Made by a program: the position numbers and the translations under genes. Positions 45,430 to 53,982 of a stretch of 64,000 nt of DNA are shown here, one piece after another. The notes under the pieces were generated by a model. It was not told the DNA's origin. It saw only the letters and a program-made list of their open reading frames with translations, and did no database searches. How positions within the stretch are numbered: position 1 is the first letter of the stretch; every line of letters starts with the position of its first letter. The stretch is from Acidobacteriota bacterium (lineage in GTDB: Bacteria > Acidobacteriota > Thermoanaerobaculia > Multivoradales > Multivoraceae). The stretch spans positions 1,641,778 through 1,705,777 of the forward strand of contig JAPOWR010000001.1 in the NCBI GenBank assembly GCA_026707545.1, written 5' to 3'.

Positions 45430-46038
45430 CTACTCGAACGAGATGCTCGGCGCTTCGGCGATCGCCTCGCTGTCGAACTCGAGCAGCGTCGCGTCCTGGC
45501 CGTGGCCGAACATCCCGGCGACCATCACGGCCGGGAACCTCTGCTTGAACGTGTTGTACGTGGTCACCGCGTCGTTGAACGCCTGGCGCGCGAAGGCGAC
45601 CTTGTTCTCGGTCGAGCGCAGTTCCTCGCTGACCTGCATCATGTTCTGGTTCGCCTTCAGATCCGGGTAGGCCTCAGCCAGCGCGAACAGGCGGCCGAGC
45701 GTGCCGGTGAGAACGCCCTCTGCCGAAGCCAGGCCCTGGATCGCCGCGGCGTCGCCTGGGTTCGCGGCCGCCTGCTCCAGGCCTCCGGCCGCCATGTTCC
45801 TGGCCTGGATCACCGCCTCGAGTGTCTCCCGCTCGTGGCTCATGTAGCCCTTCGCCACCTCGACCATGTTCGGGATCAGGTCGTAGCGCCGCTTGAGCTG
45901 GACCTCGATCTGCGCGAAGGCGTTCTGGTAGCGATTCTTCAGCGTGACGAGCTTGTTGAAGGTCCCGATCAGCGACGCGCCGAAGATGACGGCGAGGAGA
46001 GCCAGACCGGCCAGAGTGACGATCGTCAGAATGCTCAT
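45430..46038 (-). CDS. LemA family protein
   Basis: 202 residues. One N-terminal transmembrane helix (IVTLAGLALLAVIFGASLIG) with a large helical domain outside or in the periplasm: FNKLVTLKNRYQNAFAQIEVQLKRRYDLIPNMVEVAKGYMSHE is the LemA hallmark. The role is unclear, but it commonly accompanies M48/HtpX peptidases, as it does here. Confidence 0.93.
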   Translation of the reverse strand: MSILTIVTLAGLALLAVIFGASLIGTFNKLVTLKNRYQNAFAQIEVQLKRRYDLIPNMVEVAKGYMSHERETLEAVIQARNMAAGGLEQAAANPGDAAAIQGLASAEGVLTGTLGRLFALAEAYPDLKANQNMMQVSEELRSTENKVAFARQAFNDAVTTYNTFKQRFPAVMVAGMFGHGQDATLLEFDSEAIAEAPSISFE

Positions 46039-46050
46039 GTCGGCATGCTG

Positions 46051-48297
46051 TCACAGGCGGAAGGTGTACTGCGCCTTCACCGCCAGCCTCGAGTCCTGCT
46101 GGCGGAAGTCAGAGCCGCGCTCGCCCACCTCCTGCACCCAGCCCTGACCGAAGATGAAGAACAGGTCGTTGCCCGGCTCGAGGGTCCAGCGCACCCGGCC
46201 CTGGAAGCCGAGGTTGCCCGAACGGTTGTCGAACTGCAGCACGTTCGCGAAGGACAGCCTGGGCGAGACGGCGTAGTTGAACTCCGCCCGGTGGATCCTG
46301 GCGACGAAGTCGCCCTGCGGCAGCCGCGCGAAGGTCTGCCTCGCCTCGACGCGGATCGTCAGCCGTGGCGGCGCGGAGTACCGGAGGCTCGCGCTGTAGG
46401 TCTCCGCGTCTCCCGACCAGAAGCTGCCGAAGGTGACCCCGAAGCTCCCCTGGAGCCTGCGCTTCTGCGCCGAGGTGAAGAAGATCCGGAGCGGGGTGAA
46501 GTCGTACTCTCCCGGCGGCAGAACCACGCCGGGGGAGATCTCGAAGGGCTCGAACAGCCGTTCGTAGGTCGGGTTCACGTCGAACAGGCTGTGCAGCGAG
46601 TCGCCCGACTGGAAGTGCCAGTCGACGATCGTGAAGTAGAAGTCCCGGCTCTCGACCAGGCCGTTGTCGAGCCGGGTGAACTCCGTGTAGAAGATGTCGT
46701 GGTACATCTGCTGGATGCCCAGCCACTGGTTCTTCGGCCGCGGGTTGAAGCTGGCGCCGAGCCGCAGCATCCGCACGTTGCGGCGTTGAACGAATCCGAG
46801 CGCGGGATCGAAGTTCTCCTGGATCTCGCGCCACTGCACCTGGGCGTCGTACCGGTCGTTCGGGAACGCGGCCGCGAAGCCGAATGACGCATCGTTCTCC
46901 GACACTCCCTCGTTGTCGCTCTCGAGTCCCCAGGCGTTGAAGACGAAGTTCCGGCCGCTGCCCAGGATGTCGGAGGTGGCCAGGCGAAGATCGACACCCA
47001 TCGTGGTGGCGTCCGTCGCGACGGCCTGGTTGCCGCTCGTAACGAGCGCGCCGACGTACGACTGCTGCCAGAAGTTCTGCCGAACCCGTCCGACGAACAG
47101 GCTCTGGTCATCTACGAAGGAGGTGTCGCGGGTGCCGACGTTGAGCACGCCGACTTCGGTCCGGCCCACCCTGCCGGTCAGCTTCAGACCGTAGTCGAGC
47201 GGCACCTCCCGGCCTCTCAGCAGTCCGATGCGGCGGCTGAAGAAGGGGAAGATTTCCGCTCCCGTGCTGGGAATGCCTCCCGGCTGGCTGACGCCGGTGG
47301 TCGCGAAGTTGAAGACGCCGGCATCCTGCAGGAAGAAGGACCGCTTCTCGGGAAAGAAGATCGAGAAACGGGTCAGGTTGATCTGGCGCGCGTCGACTTC
47401 GGTCTCGCCGAAGTCGGTGTTGAAGGTGGCCGTCAACTTCAGGTTGGGCGTCACGTTGTAGAAGAGGTCGAGGCCGGGCTTGCCGCGCAGGCTGTCTTCG
47501 CCGCTGCCGGCGCTGTAGTCCCAGCGCCCCGCGACGAACGGCCGGATGTCCAGGCTGAGGCCCTGCTCCAGGCCCCCGAGGCCGGAGATCTCGCCCGCCT
47601 CCGAGACCTGGAAGAACTGCGCGTCGAAACGGGCGCCCGCCCAGCGCGCCTCCTCGAACTTCCGCTGGATGTTCCGGCTGAAGTTGAACCCCCAGACCGT
47701 GCCGTCCGGCGGGAAGTTCAGGCTCTTGAAGGGGATGGCGAACTCCGCGCTCCAGCCCTGATCCGAGCGCTGCGTCGCGACGTTCCAGATGGCGTCCCAG
47801 TCCTCGTTCGTCTCGCCGTTCGCGAACACGAGGCCGTCGACCAGGGCGCCGTTCGGGTTCGTCGAGAAGTAGTAGGCGTTGCTCTGATCGCGGAACGTGT
47901 CGAGCAACAGCTCGACGTAGTCGTCGGGCCTGAGGGATGCGTCGCGGGCCATCTGCGACGCGAGGATTCGGCCCGGCTCGGAGTCGTGGCACATCACGCC
48001 GATGTAGAGGTGATCGGCGTCGCGCAGCAGGGTGACCTCCGTACGCTCGCTAGGCACGGCGCCCTCCGTCGGAATGCGTTGCACCAGGTTGCCGATCCGG
48101 GCCGACGACTGCCACGCCGGTTCGTCCAGGACGCCGTCGAGGAGGATCGGCTCCGACACCGCCGTGACGACCGCCGTCCGGGTCGGCCTGCTCGGCTCCT
48201 CCTGGGCTACGGCGACGCCGGACGAGAACCGGTAGAGGAGCGCCAGCGAGCAGCAGACCAGCGCTGCCGGCACCGGAAGCGCGGCGGGTCTACTCAT
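46051..48297 (-). CDS. DUF5916 domain-containing secreted protein with CBM9-like N-terminus
   Basis: 748 residues. Signal peptide, then a CBM9-like carbohydrate-binding domain (LDGVLDEPAWQSSARI, about residues 50-220), followed by the long beta-rich DUF5916 region. PFVAGRWDY and FPEKRSFFLQDAGVF (near residues 260-330) are typical of DUF5916. The C-terminal half alternates short strands as in an outer-membrane barrel. A porin-like or glycan-binding outer-membrane protein is the likely reading. It starts within 4 bp of the hairpin described at 48301. Confidence 0.85.
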   Translation of the reverse strand: MSRPAALPVPAALVCCSLALLYRFSSGVAVAQEEPSRPTRTAVVTAVSEPILLDGVLDEPAWQSSARIGNLVQRIPTEGAVPSERTEVTLLRDADHLYIGVMCHDSEPGRILASQMARDASLRPDDYVELLLDTFRDQSNAYYFSTNPNGALVDGLVFANGETNEDWDAIWNVATQRSDQGWSAEFAIPFKSLNFPPDGTVWGFNFSRNIQRKFEEARWAGARFDAQFFQVSEAGEISGLGGLEQGLSLDIRPFVAGRWDYSAGSGEDSLRGKPGLDLFYNVTPNLKLTATFNTDFGETEVDARQINLTRFSIFFPEKRSFFLQDAGVFNFATTGVSQPGGIPSTGAEIFPFFSRRIGLLRGREVPLDYGLKLTGRVGRTEVGVLNVGTRDTSFVDDQSLFVGRVRQNFWQQSYVGALVTSGNQAVATDATTMGVDLRLATSDILGSGRNFVFNAWGLESDNEGVSENDASFGFAAAFPNDRYDAQVQWREIQENFDPALGFVQRRNVRMLRLGASFNPRPKNQWLGIQQMYHDIFYTEFTRLDNGLVESRDFYFTIVDWHFQSGDSLHSLFDVNPTYERLFEPFEISPGVVLPPGEYDFTPLRIFFTSAQKRRLQGSFGVTFGSFWSGDAETYSASLRYSAPPRLTIRVEARQTFARLPQGDFVARIHRAEFNYAVSPRLSFANVLQFDNRSGNLGFQGRVRWTLEPGNDLFFIFGQGWVQEVGERGSDFRQQDSRLAVKAQYTFRL

Positions 48298-48325
48298 GGT
48301 GCGGGCAGGCTACCAGCCTGCCCGC
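48295..48325 (-). repeat. Short palindromic element abutting a start codon, copy 1
   Basis: A perfect 11-bp inverted repeat, GCGGGCAGGCT (48301-48311) and AGCCTGCCCGC (48315-48325), with a 3-base loop, ends 3 bp before the DUF5916 start codon on the minus strand. The block 48295-48318 (ATG plus 21 bp) recurs with one mismatch at 51035-51058 in front of the amidohydrolase gene. It leaves no normal ribosome-binding site. It could be an mRNA hairpin that sets translation, or one of a family of dispersed repeats. Confidence 0.6.
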
Positions 48326-48327
48326 GC

Positions 48328-49614
48328 CTACCCCGGCTCTCCCGGAGCGCGCTCCCGAACCACCAGCATCTCGACCGTCCGTTTCTCCTCAACCACCGTC
48401 AGCCCCAATGTGTCCTCGATCGCCCTGAAGATGGCCTCCGGTTCAGGCGCATCGAACTTCACCAAGATCTGGTAGCGACCCGCGATGCCCGTCTCATTTA
48501 CGGTTGGGCGCTCCAACAGACGGGCGACCTGGTCCACGAGACCATCCAGGTCTGTGGCCCCAAGCGAGTCCGAGGACACCGAATAGCCGTACCGTGCGGA
48601 ATCGGGAAGGGGCTTGAGCTTTGGCTCACCCTTCTGGCCGACTACGTACGCATCCACTACTCGCTCTTCCCAAACGGCGTCGATTCCCAGACCCGCCGAG
48701 ACAATCTGGCGAAACATCGGTTCTACGAGCTCGGGTCTTCCGCCGGTCATCACCGCGACGTCGTACTTCTGTTCAGGCAGCTCTGCTTCCATCACGAACC
48801 GGCCCGGTCGAACACCGTAGGCAGCGCGGAGGATCAGGGCCGGATCGGCCGCGACCATCCGGACCTCATCCGGACTTCGACTCATTGCGTACTCCGCCGT
48901 CTCCGTCGGTGCGAAGAGCATGCGAAGCTCGCCTCTCGAGCCCCTCACGACAACATGGTCGCTGTCGGCGCGAGCGGTCAGCTCATCGAGCGCCCTTAGC
49001 TCGAGCATCGCGTCGAGGTCCTCCAACTCAGGAACATCAGGGCGACGGCCCGCGATCAGGTCGAGCAGATCCTCCCTGGTCAGGTCATGCGCCCGGGTGA
49101 CTGCCTGAACCATCCCTTCGTTGTCCACGAGAAACGTCGTCGGTATCGACAGAACTCCATAGTCCTGGAAGACGGATCTGTCGAGATCAAGGCCGACCAC
49201 GCCGGAGATTGGGATCGACTCTAGGAACGGCCTGACAGTCCCTGCTTCCTCGTCCGTTATGGAAACGAAGCGAATGTCCTCCGCAGGCAGTTCTTCGGCC
49301 AGCTCATTCAGGCGCGGGATCACGTCGACACAGGGCGCGCACCAGGTGGCCCAGAACTCCAGAACGGTCGCCTTACCCTTCAGTGCCACCCACTCAGCAT
49401 CTCCCTCGGCGGGACCATTCAGCGTCTCTTCGATGGCAAGGGCGGGGGCAAGGTCTCCCGGGCCGGGCGCGTCGGGGTTCGGGGCCGCCCAGCTCAGATC
49501 CTCGCTGGAAGCAGCGGACACTGGCTCGCCGCCCTCCTGCTCGCTACCTGCTCCACACGCGAGCATCAACGCCATCACCGGACTGACAAGGACTCCGATC
49601 ATTGGCCTCGGCAT
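48328..49614 (-). CDS. TlpA-like thiol:disulfide lipoprotein with DUF3738 (TIGR03435) C-terminus
   Basis: 428 residues. Lipoprotein signal (LMLACG, Cys20), then a thioredoxin-fold TlpA/ResA domain (about residues 50-190) with the active-site motif WCAPC at 91-95 and IPTTFLV, followed by a DUF3738/TIGR03435-type domain known from Acidobacteria (Solibacter-type) where it sits near M56 peptidases. Reduces or exchanges disulfides outside the cytoplasm; the role of the second domain is unknown. The downstream DUF5916 gene is 30 bp away on the same strand. Confidence 0.88.
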   Translation of the reverse strand: MPRPMIGVLVSPVMALMLACGAGSEQEGGEPVSAASSEDLSWAAPNPDAPGPGDLAPALAIEETLNGPAEGDAEWVALKGKATVLEFWATWCAPCVDVIPRLNELAEELPAEDIRFVSITDEEAGTVRPFLESIPISGVVGLDLDRSVFQDYGVLSIPTTFLVDNEGMVQAVTRAHDLTREDLLDLIAGRRPDVPELEDLDAMLELRALDELTARADSDHVVVRGSRGELRMLFAPTETAEYAMSRSPDEVRMVAADPALILRAAYGVRPGRFVMEAELPEQKYDVAVMTGGRPELVEPMFRQIVSAGLGIDAVWEERVVDAYVVGQKGEPKLKPLPDSARYGYSVSSDSLGATDLDGLVDQVARLLERPTVNETGIAGRYQILVKFDAPEPEAIFRAIEDTLGLTVVEEKRTVEMLVVRERAPGEPG

Positions 49615-49666
49615 CGTCGTACCTCGCTTGGTCTCAATCCTTCTGGGCGAGGGCCCTTGTGCAGGA

Positions 49667-51037
49667 CTACGGTACTGAACGTCGCGCGGTTTCGCGGTAC
49701 ACCCACTCGCCGCGCAGCATCACGCTGTCGATCTGCAGCGTGTTGCGGATGTCGACTAGCGGATCGGCGTTCAGCACGATCAGGTCCGCGCTCATGCCGA
49801 CCGTGAGCGTCCCGAAGTCCGCCTCGCCCACCGGGGGCATCCGGCCGGCGCCGGTCGCCGTGGCGGCGACGAGGGTCTCCATCGGCGTGAGACCCGCCTC
49901 CACGTACAGCTCGAGTTCGTGGTGTGTGCCCCACCCCATCGGCACGTTGGGCGTGCCGCTGTCGGTACCGAGCGCCACCTGGATGCCGTGGTCGTGGAGC
50001 GTCTTGACGAAGTCCTGCATGTGCCGGAAGGAGGTCTTGCGCCCCTCGAAGCCATCCGCCGCGAGAACGGCCTCGCGGGTTTCCGCGTCGCTCCACCGCT
50101 CAAGTACACGCGGGTTCATCACCGCGCGCAGTTCCGGATCATCCAGCAACTCCGGATGCTCGGCGAAGTGCCAGGCGTTCTGGACGATCGACAGGGTGGG
50201 CGCGAAGCCGCAGTCCTTCTCCAGGCACAGGTCGAGGAACGCCTGACTGGGCACCGGATCCTCCATCGGCACACCGCCGCCCGGCCCGAACGTCCGCACC
50301 GTGGTGTGCATGAACTCGTTCAGGCCGACCTCGAGGAGTTGGACCCCGTCCGCCTCCTCGTTGATGTGGGCAACCGGGATGAGCCCGTTCCGGTAGGACT
50401 CGTCGACGATCGCGGCCCGGATCTCCGGCGGGACCTTCAGGCCGGGTTCCGCGACCTCGTTGATCCACATCTTCGTGAAGTGAACACCGAGCGCCGCCTG
50501 CTCGCGAACCATCGCGCGCGCCTCTTCCTCCGTCGTCGGCGTGTTCGTGAAGCCCGAGTTGAAGCCGCCCGGGTAGGAGAAGCCCAGGCCGGCAGTGAAC
50601 GCCCGCGGCAGGTCCGGCCGTCCGGCGTTCGCCTCCAGCATCAGGGCCACCTTCTCCGGGCTGTCCGAGCCGATACTGCGGGTGGTGGTGACGCCGTAGT
50701 AAAGCTGCGACCGGAGCGCCTGCTCCGTGGCCTCCACAGGACCGCCGTAGTGTGCGTGCAGGTCGACGAAGCCGGGGATCACCGTCTTGCCGGCTGCATC
50801 GACGACTTCCGTGCCGCCCGGCACCTCGACGGCGTCGCTCGGACCGGCCGCCCGCACGCGTCCGTCGTCGATCAGGATGACCGCGTCGACGACGGCGTCG
50901 CCACCCGTGCCGTCGATGAGCTGGGCGCCGACGATCGCCAAGTCGGCGGGCTCTACCAACTCCGTCTCAGAACCACAAGCCCCGAGAAGGGCGATCGCCG
51001 GCAGTGCGAGAACCGGAACAACGACGTTCCCCGTCAT
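49667..51037 (-). CDS. Amidohydrolase family protein (imidazolonepropionase-like)
   Basis: 456 residues. Export signal with lipobox-like LLGACGS, then the amidohydrolase fold: metal motif DLHAHYGG (HxH), a later H in VAHINEEADG, and ALGTDSG near residue 360 with the catalytic Asp. The C-terminal ADLIVLNADPL block and GEWVYRE are usual for this superfamily. Exported dipeptidase or hydrolase activity is the likely role. Its start codon is preceded by the same 24-bp palindromic block as the DUF5916 gene. Confidence 0.88.
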   Translation of the reverse strand: MTGNVVVPVLALPAIALLGACGSETELVEPADLAIVGAQLIDGTGGDAVVDAVILIDDGRVRAAGPSDAVEVPGGTEVVDAAGKTVIPGFVDLHAHYGGPVEATEQALRSQLYYGVTTTRSIGSDSPEKVALMLEANAGRPDLPRAFTAGLGFSYPGGFNSGFTNTPTTEEEARAMVREQAALGVHFTKMWINEVAEPGLKVPPEIRAAIVDESYRNGLIPVAHINEEADGVQLLEVGLNEFMHTTVRTFGPGGGVPMEDPVPSQAFLDLCLEKDCGFAPTLSIVQNAWHFAEHPELLDDPELRAVMNPRVLERWSDAETREAVLAADGFEGRKTSFRHMQDFVKTLHDHGIQVALGTDSGTPNVPMGWGTHHELELYVEAGLTPMETLVAATATGAGRMPPVGEADFGTLTVGMSADLIVLNADPLVDIRNTLQIDSVMLRGEWVYRETARRSVP

Positions 51038-51058
51038 GGTGAGGGCAGGCTACCAGCC
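51035..51058 (-). repeat. Short palindromic element abutting a start codon, copy 2
   Basis: On the minus strand GGCTGGTAGCCTGCCC lies right before the ATG of the amidohydrolase gene. 23 of 24 bases match 48295-48318, including the start codon, though here the outer arm of the palindrome is incomplete (the sequence after it diverges at 51059). See copy 1. Confidence 0.6.
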
Positions 51059-51193
51059 GGACTCGCTCGCGGTCCCCCTCCCCGCACCTCCTCCTGAAGG
51101 CTGCCAAGCCACCGACGTCACCGGTCGGTACTTCTCAGTGATCCCTCGACCGCCGTCCTCCGCTCTCATACGTCCTCACTTCGAGCCGCGCCA

Positions 51194-52066
51194 TCAAGCC
51201 TCGTCGCCAAGCCGGCAATCTCGTCCCTCGGGCCCCGGTCCGGCACCCTGGTCTACTGGTTCAGGCACCAGTCCCCGCGTGGATGGACCTTCAGGGCAAT
51301 CTTCGTGACTACCACAATTCCTCTCCCTCTCATCGCCGACGCAAATGGAACCGTCGTCCACAACGACACTAAGCTCGAATCCTATCTTCTCGTTCTCAAC
51401 TTCGAACACGCTTCCCTCGTCCGTACCATAACCATTGAAATGGAAGCCGGCGTGCGTATGCTCCAGCAACGCATCGTCCCTGTTGGCTTCCAGAATCAAC
51501 GACAAGAGGTTTGTAGCTTGCGTAACTACGCCAAACGCCTCCTTCCCCGTGGCAACGGTGGATGCGAGATCCCCCTCCAACACCTTGCCCGATATCTCCT
51601 GCATTACGTTCCCAATACTCCTCGCGCCGTCGTCGCTCTCGATCACGAAGACATGAACCATCAAGTAGCCGTTCGGATTCAGGTTTGGATAAAGAACTAG
51701 TCCGCTGCCACTCAGAGACACGGGATTGTCCACCGTTATGTTACGGTAAATGGGAGACGCCGCGAGTGAGAACGAGCCAAGGTCCTGTACTGGACCCAGT
51801 GATGGTCGGTAGCCAGTCCTAGCGCCTGCGGCTTCGCTTCCGTCCGTATAGAGCGCGAGAACGTAGACTTCCTTGGTGTTCTCGCCCTTGTTGCTCGTAA
51901 GGCCCAAGGAGGTAATCGAAACCGCAACTGTTTTTACGTCTCTTGATTCCTCGGCCATAGCCGCGGCGAGCTCTTCGATCTGTTCCGGCTGTTGCAGATC
52001 ACCACCAGCACATCCGAGAGCCAGGAGTAGACCGGCACTAGCCGTCATCAACGCGAACTTCCTCAT
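51194..52066 (-). CDS. Lipoprotein of unknown function in an AT-richer stretch
   Basis: 290 residues. Lipoprotein signal with LALGC (Cys19), then about 250 residues of mixed alpha/beta composition (VKTVAVSITSLGLTSNKGE, VYVLALYTDGSEA, YLMVHVFVIESDDG) without a domain I know. The last 45 residues are Gly/Pro/Glu rich and sit in DNA that is again high in GC. A hand count of 51361-51420 and of 51661-51720 gives 48 percent G+C, well below the flanking genes, suggesting recent transfer. The ATG at 52066 is preceded by AAGGGGAAGAAG. Divergent from the operon at 52342. Confidence 0.6.
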   Translation of the reverse strand: MRKFALMTASAGLLLALGCAGGDLQQPEQIEELAAAMAEESRDVKTVAVSITSLGLTSNKGENTKEVYVLALYTDGSEAAGARTGYRPSLGPVQDLGSFSLAASPIYRNITVDNPVSLSGSGLVLYPNLNPNGYLMVHVFVIESDDGARSIGNVMQEISGKVLEGDLASTVATGKEAFGVVTQATNLLSLILEANRDDALLEHTHAGFHFNGYGTDEGSVFEVENEKIGFELSVVVDDGSICVGDERERNCGSHEDCPEGPSTRGLVPEPVDQGAGPGPEGRDCRLGDEA

Positions 52067-52194
52067 CTTCTTCCCCTTGTTGAGAAGGGCCCAGCCCGGG
52101 TGTGTCCCCCGAGGACTAGGCCGTAGTGGCAAGCAACGTAGTCACTCCCGCAGCAACGCTGTCTGGCCATTGCGTATCGGAGAATGAAAGCCAG

Positions 52195-52261
52195 TGTTGC
52201 GCCCCGAGCAGGGAGGCGCAACAAGCAAATGACCCCCTGTAAATGAAGGTTGGCGGTTCGC
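52195..52261. promoter_or_regulatory. Structured divergent leader region with two hairpins
   Basis: TGTTGCGCC (52195-52203) and GGCGCAACA (52215-52223) give a perfect 9-bp stem with an 11-base loop. About 25 bases further, CCCCTG and CAGGGG enclose a small TGGCG-GTT-CGCCA hairpin. The region separates the divergent genes starting at 52066 and 52342 and holds the strong GGGAGG site for the latter further on. A regulatory RNA leader or twin operators are possible; no known riboswitch or tRNA fits. Confidence 0.4.
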
Positions 52262-52341
52262 CAGGGGCGCAAGTAACTTCCAAGCTGCATGCGGTCAGCA
52301 CACCGCGGTTGGGGTAATCCAAGCAACAGGGAGGATTCTGG

Positions 52342-52803
52342 ATGACGAAGGCCGGATGGGTTCGTGGCGCGCTTGGCGCGTATCTCGTTTCAAGCATTCT
52401 CGCGGTGACACCCGCCGCCGGAGATCCGATTGACGATTGCTTCGACTACGCGAACTCCAGTTGGTCGGACGACTACCTGACCTGCGCCGGGACGGGTGAC
52501 GGCTGCTCGATCTGCGTCGGCTCGATCGTGGTGTACAAGCTCGAGGACGTCGGTGGTGCAGCGTCCCCGCTTGGAACTGAGCTCGCTGCGCTCTCGCCAG
52601 AGTCGTACGATGCGGATGGTTGGCTGGATCGCGGCGAGGCGTCCCCGACCGGGAACTCGATTGTGGAGTTCCTGCGAATGGAGCGCGGCTGTTCGGAAGA
52701 TCCAGGTTTGTCTGATGCCCTCGATCCGAGGCAGCGTCCGCCGGTTCTTCCTGCGCGGCGCTCTGCCACAGCCCCGGTCCTGCAACCAGCTCCCGCTCCG
52801 TGA
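52342..52803 (+). CDS. Small Cys-rich exported protein of unknown function
   Basis: 153 residues. Signal peptide (MTKAGWVRGALGAYLVSSIL, cleavage near PAAG), then a compact head with Cys33, Cys48, Cys55 and Cys58 (a CxxC pair, GCSIC), which could carry disulfides or a metal. The C-terminal 40 residues are Pro/Arg rich (DPRQRPPVLPARRS). No family recognised. AGGGAGGA precedes the ATG. Its stop overlaps the GTG of the following gene (GTGA) and the three genes to 57147 form one operon. Confidence 0.65.
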   Translation: MTKAGWVRGALGAYLVSSILAVTPAAGDPIDDCFDYANSSWSDDYLTCAGTGDGCSICVGSIVVYKLEDVGGAASPLGTELAALSPESYDADGWLDRGEASPTGNSIVEFLRMERGCSEDPGLSDALDPRQRPPVLPARRSATAPVLQPAPAP

Positions 52804-53981
52804 CATTGCGCCACGGCAAGGTGTGCCGTCTCCACCGGAGTCGGCCGCTGAAGACGGTTGCTTTGTCGGGTGCCTGGGCGTTCATTGTGTGCTTCCCGGC
52901 AGTGGCGGGAGGTCAGGGCCCAATGTTTGAGCGCCTGAGGCCGATCGTTCTACCCGAGGCTCTGGCGCTTACGGCGGACCTTCGTTGGCTGGACGAAGGT
53001 CGGTTGCTGCTCGGCGTCGAGGGGGGCGGCGTCTACCTATGGCGCATCGGGGACCAGGCAGGCGTACTCGAAGCCTCCCTGACGGGTGCCGGCGGCTATC
53101 ACCGCGGCTTTGAGAGCTATAGCCGCGTCGGCGGTAGCAGTTCAGGAAGCGTGGCGTTTGCCGGCGGCGTCTTCGGCGTCTATCTGAAGGGGGAAGGCGA
53201 CCTCGACACTCTGAAAGCCATCGAGATCGTCGGCGATGTGGACCGACGTGGTGATCGGACAGCCGTGGTTGGCCTCAGCCGCGACGAAAACGGCGGTTGG
53301 GAGGATCACACCGCTTGGCTGTTCAAGGATGGGGATTCCGAGCCGCAGAGGCTCCTGCCCACCCGGGACGACGGAGAAGCCATGGGGCGATGCTGGCATG
53401 TTGGCGTGTCCGTGATTCGCCTCATCTCCGATGAGCGGGTCCTTGTGGTGCCCGGACTCGAACCAGGCGTGTTCGTCTACGACCGGTCGGGCCAACTCCT
53501 GGAGAGCCTGGGCGCGGACACCTTCGGTGCCGACGCGGGCTGCGGGTTGGAAGAGGGAAAGCGGTCCATGCTCGGGAAGGCTGCATTCAGAATAGGGTGG
53601 TTGGCGCGCCGCCGAGTGATCGACGAACTCCTGGCGGACGGGTCGGGCAACATCTACTTCTTCGTTCGCCACGTGCCCGGCGGGCCGGGAAGCATCGTTC
53701 TGGAATCCCCGGAGTCCGGCCCCGACTCGCAACCGGTCGCAACCTATAGCGCCACGAATCCTCCACTCGGCAGGGTGTGCTGGGATCTCGTCCAGGCGCG
53801 TGCCGACGAGTTGACCGCCGTGACCACGCTTCCCTGTGCCGTCGAATCGAGGTTCGCCGATACGCGGCTACGGGCCGATCTACGCGGAGATAGGGCCATC
53901 GTCCTCCTGACGGGGTTCGCGGGCGCGCTGGCGCGGCCGGCAGACGTGTTCGAAGCTCTAATCGGACCTCCTGAAAGCTGA
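52800..53981 (+). CDS. Exported propeller-like protein of unknown function
   Basis: 393 residues from a GTG. A long basic N-region and a hydrophobic stretch (TVALSGAWAFIVCFPAVAGG) form a signal peptide. The mature part is beta-rich with repeated blade-like segments (LRWLDEGRLLLGVEGGGVYLW, NIYFFVRHVPGG). Cysteines near the end may pair (VCWDLVQ, LPCAVE). The overall pattern is consistent with a six- or seven-blade propeller, but no family is recognised. Translationally coupled to the small Cys-rich gene and 1 bp ahead of the large downstream gene. Confidence 0.7.
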   Translation: MTLRHGKVCRLHRSRPLKTVALSGAWAFIVCFPAVAGGQGPMFERLRPIVLPEALALTADLRWLDEGRLLLGVEGGGVYLWRIGDQAGVLEASLTGAGGYHRGFESYSRVGGSSSGSVAFAGGVFGVYLKGEGDLDTLKAIEIVGDVDRRGDRTAVVGLSRDENGGWEDHTAWLFKDGDSEPQRLLPTRDDGEAMGRCWHVGVSVIRLISDERVLVVPGLEPGVFVYDRSGQLLESLGADTFGADAGCGLEEGKRSMLGKAAFRIGWLARRRVIDELLADGSGNIYFFVRHVPGGPGSIVLESPESGPDSQPVATYSATNPPLGRVCWDLVQARADELTAVTTLPCAVESRFADTRLRADLRGDRAIVLLTGFAGALARPADVFEALIGPPES

Positions 53982-53982
53982 G

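Noticed and set aside
48301..48325. 11-bp hairpin as an intrinsic terminator of the TlpA gene
   Set aside because: No T run follows it on the minus strand and it touches the next start codon; a near-identical block precedes another start codon, so a start-linked element is a better reading.
52235..52265. Possible tRNA T-arm (GGTTCG) in the divergent leader
   Set aside because: No acceptor, D or anticodon arms could be folded around it; the pairing that exists is a simple nested hairpin.
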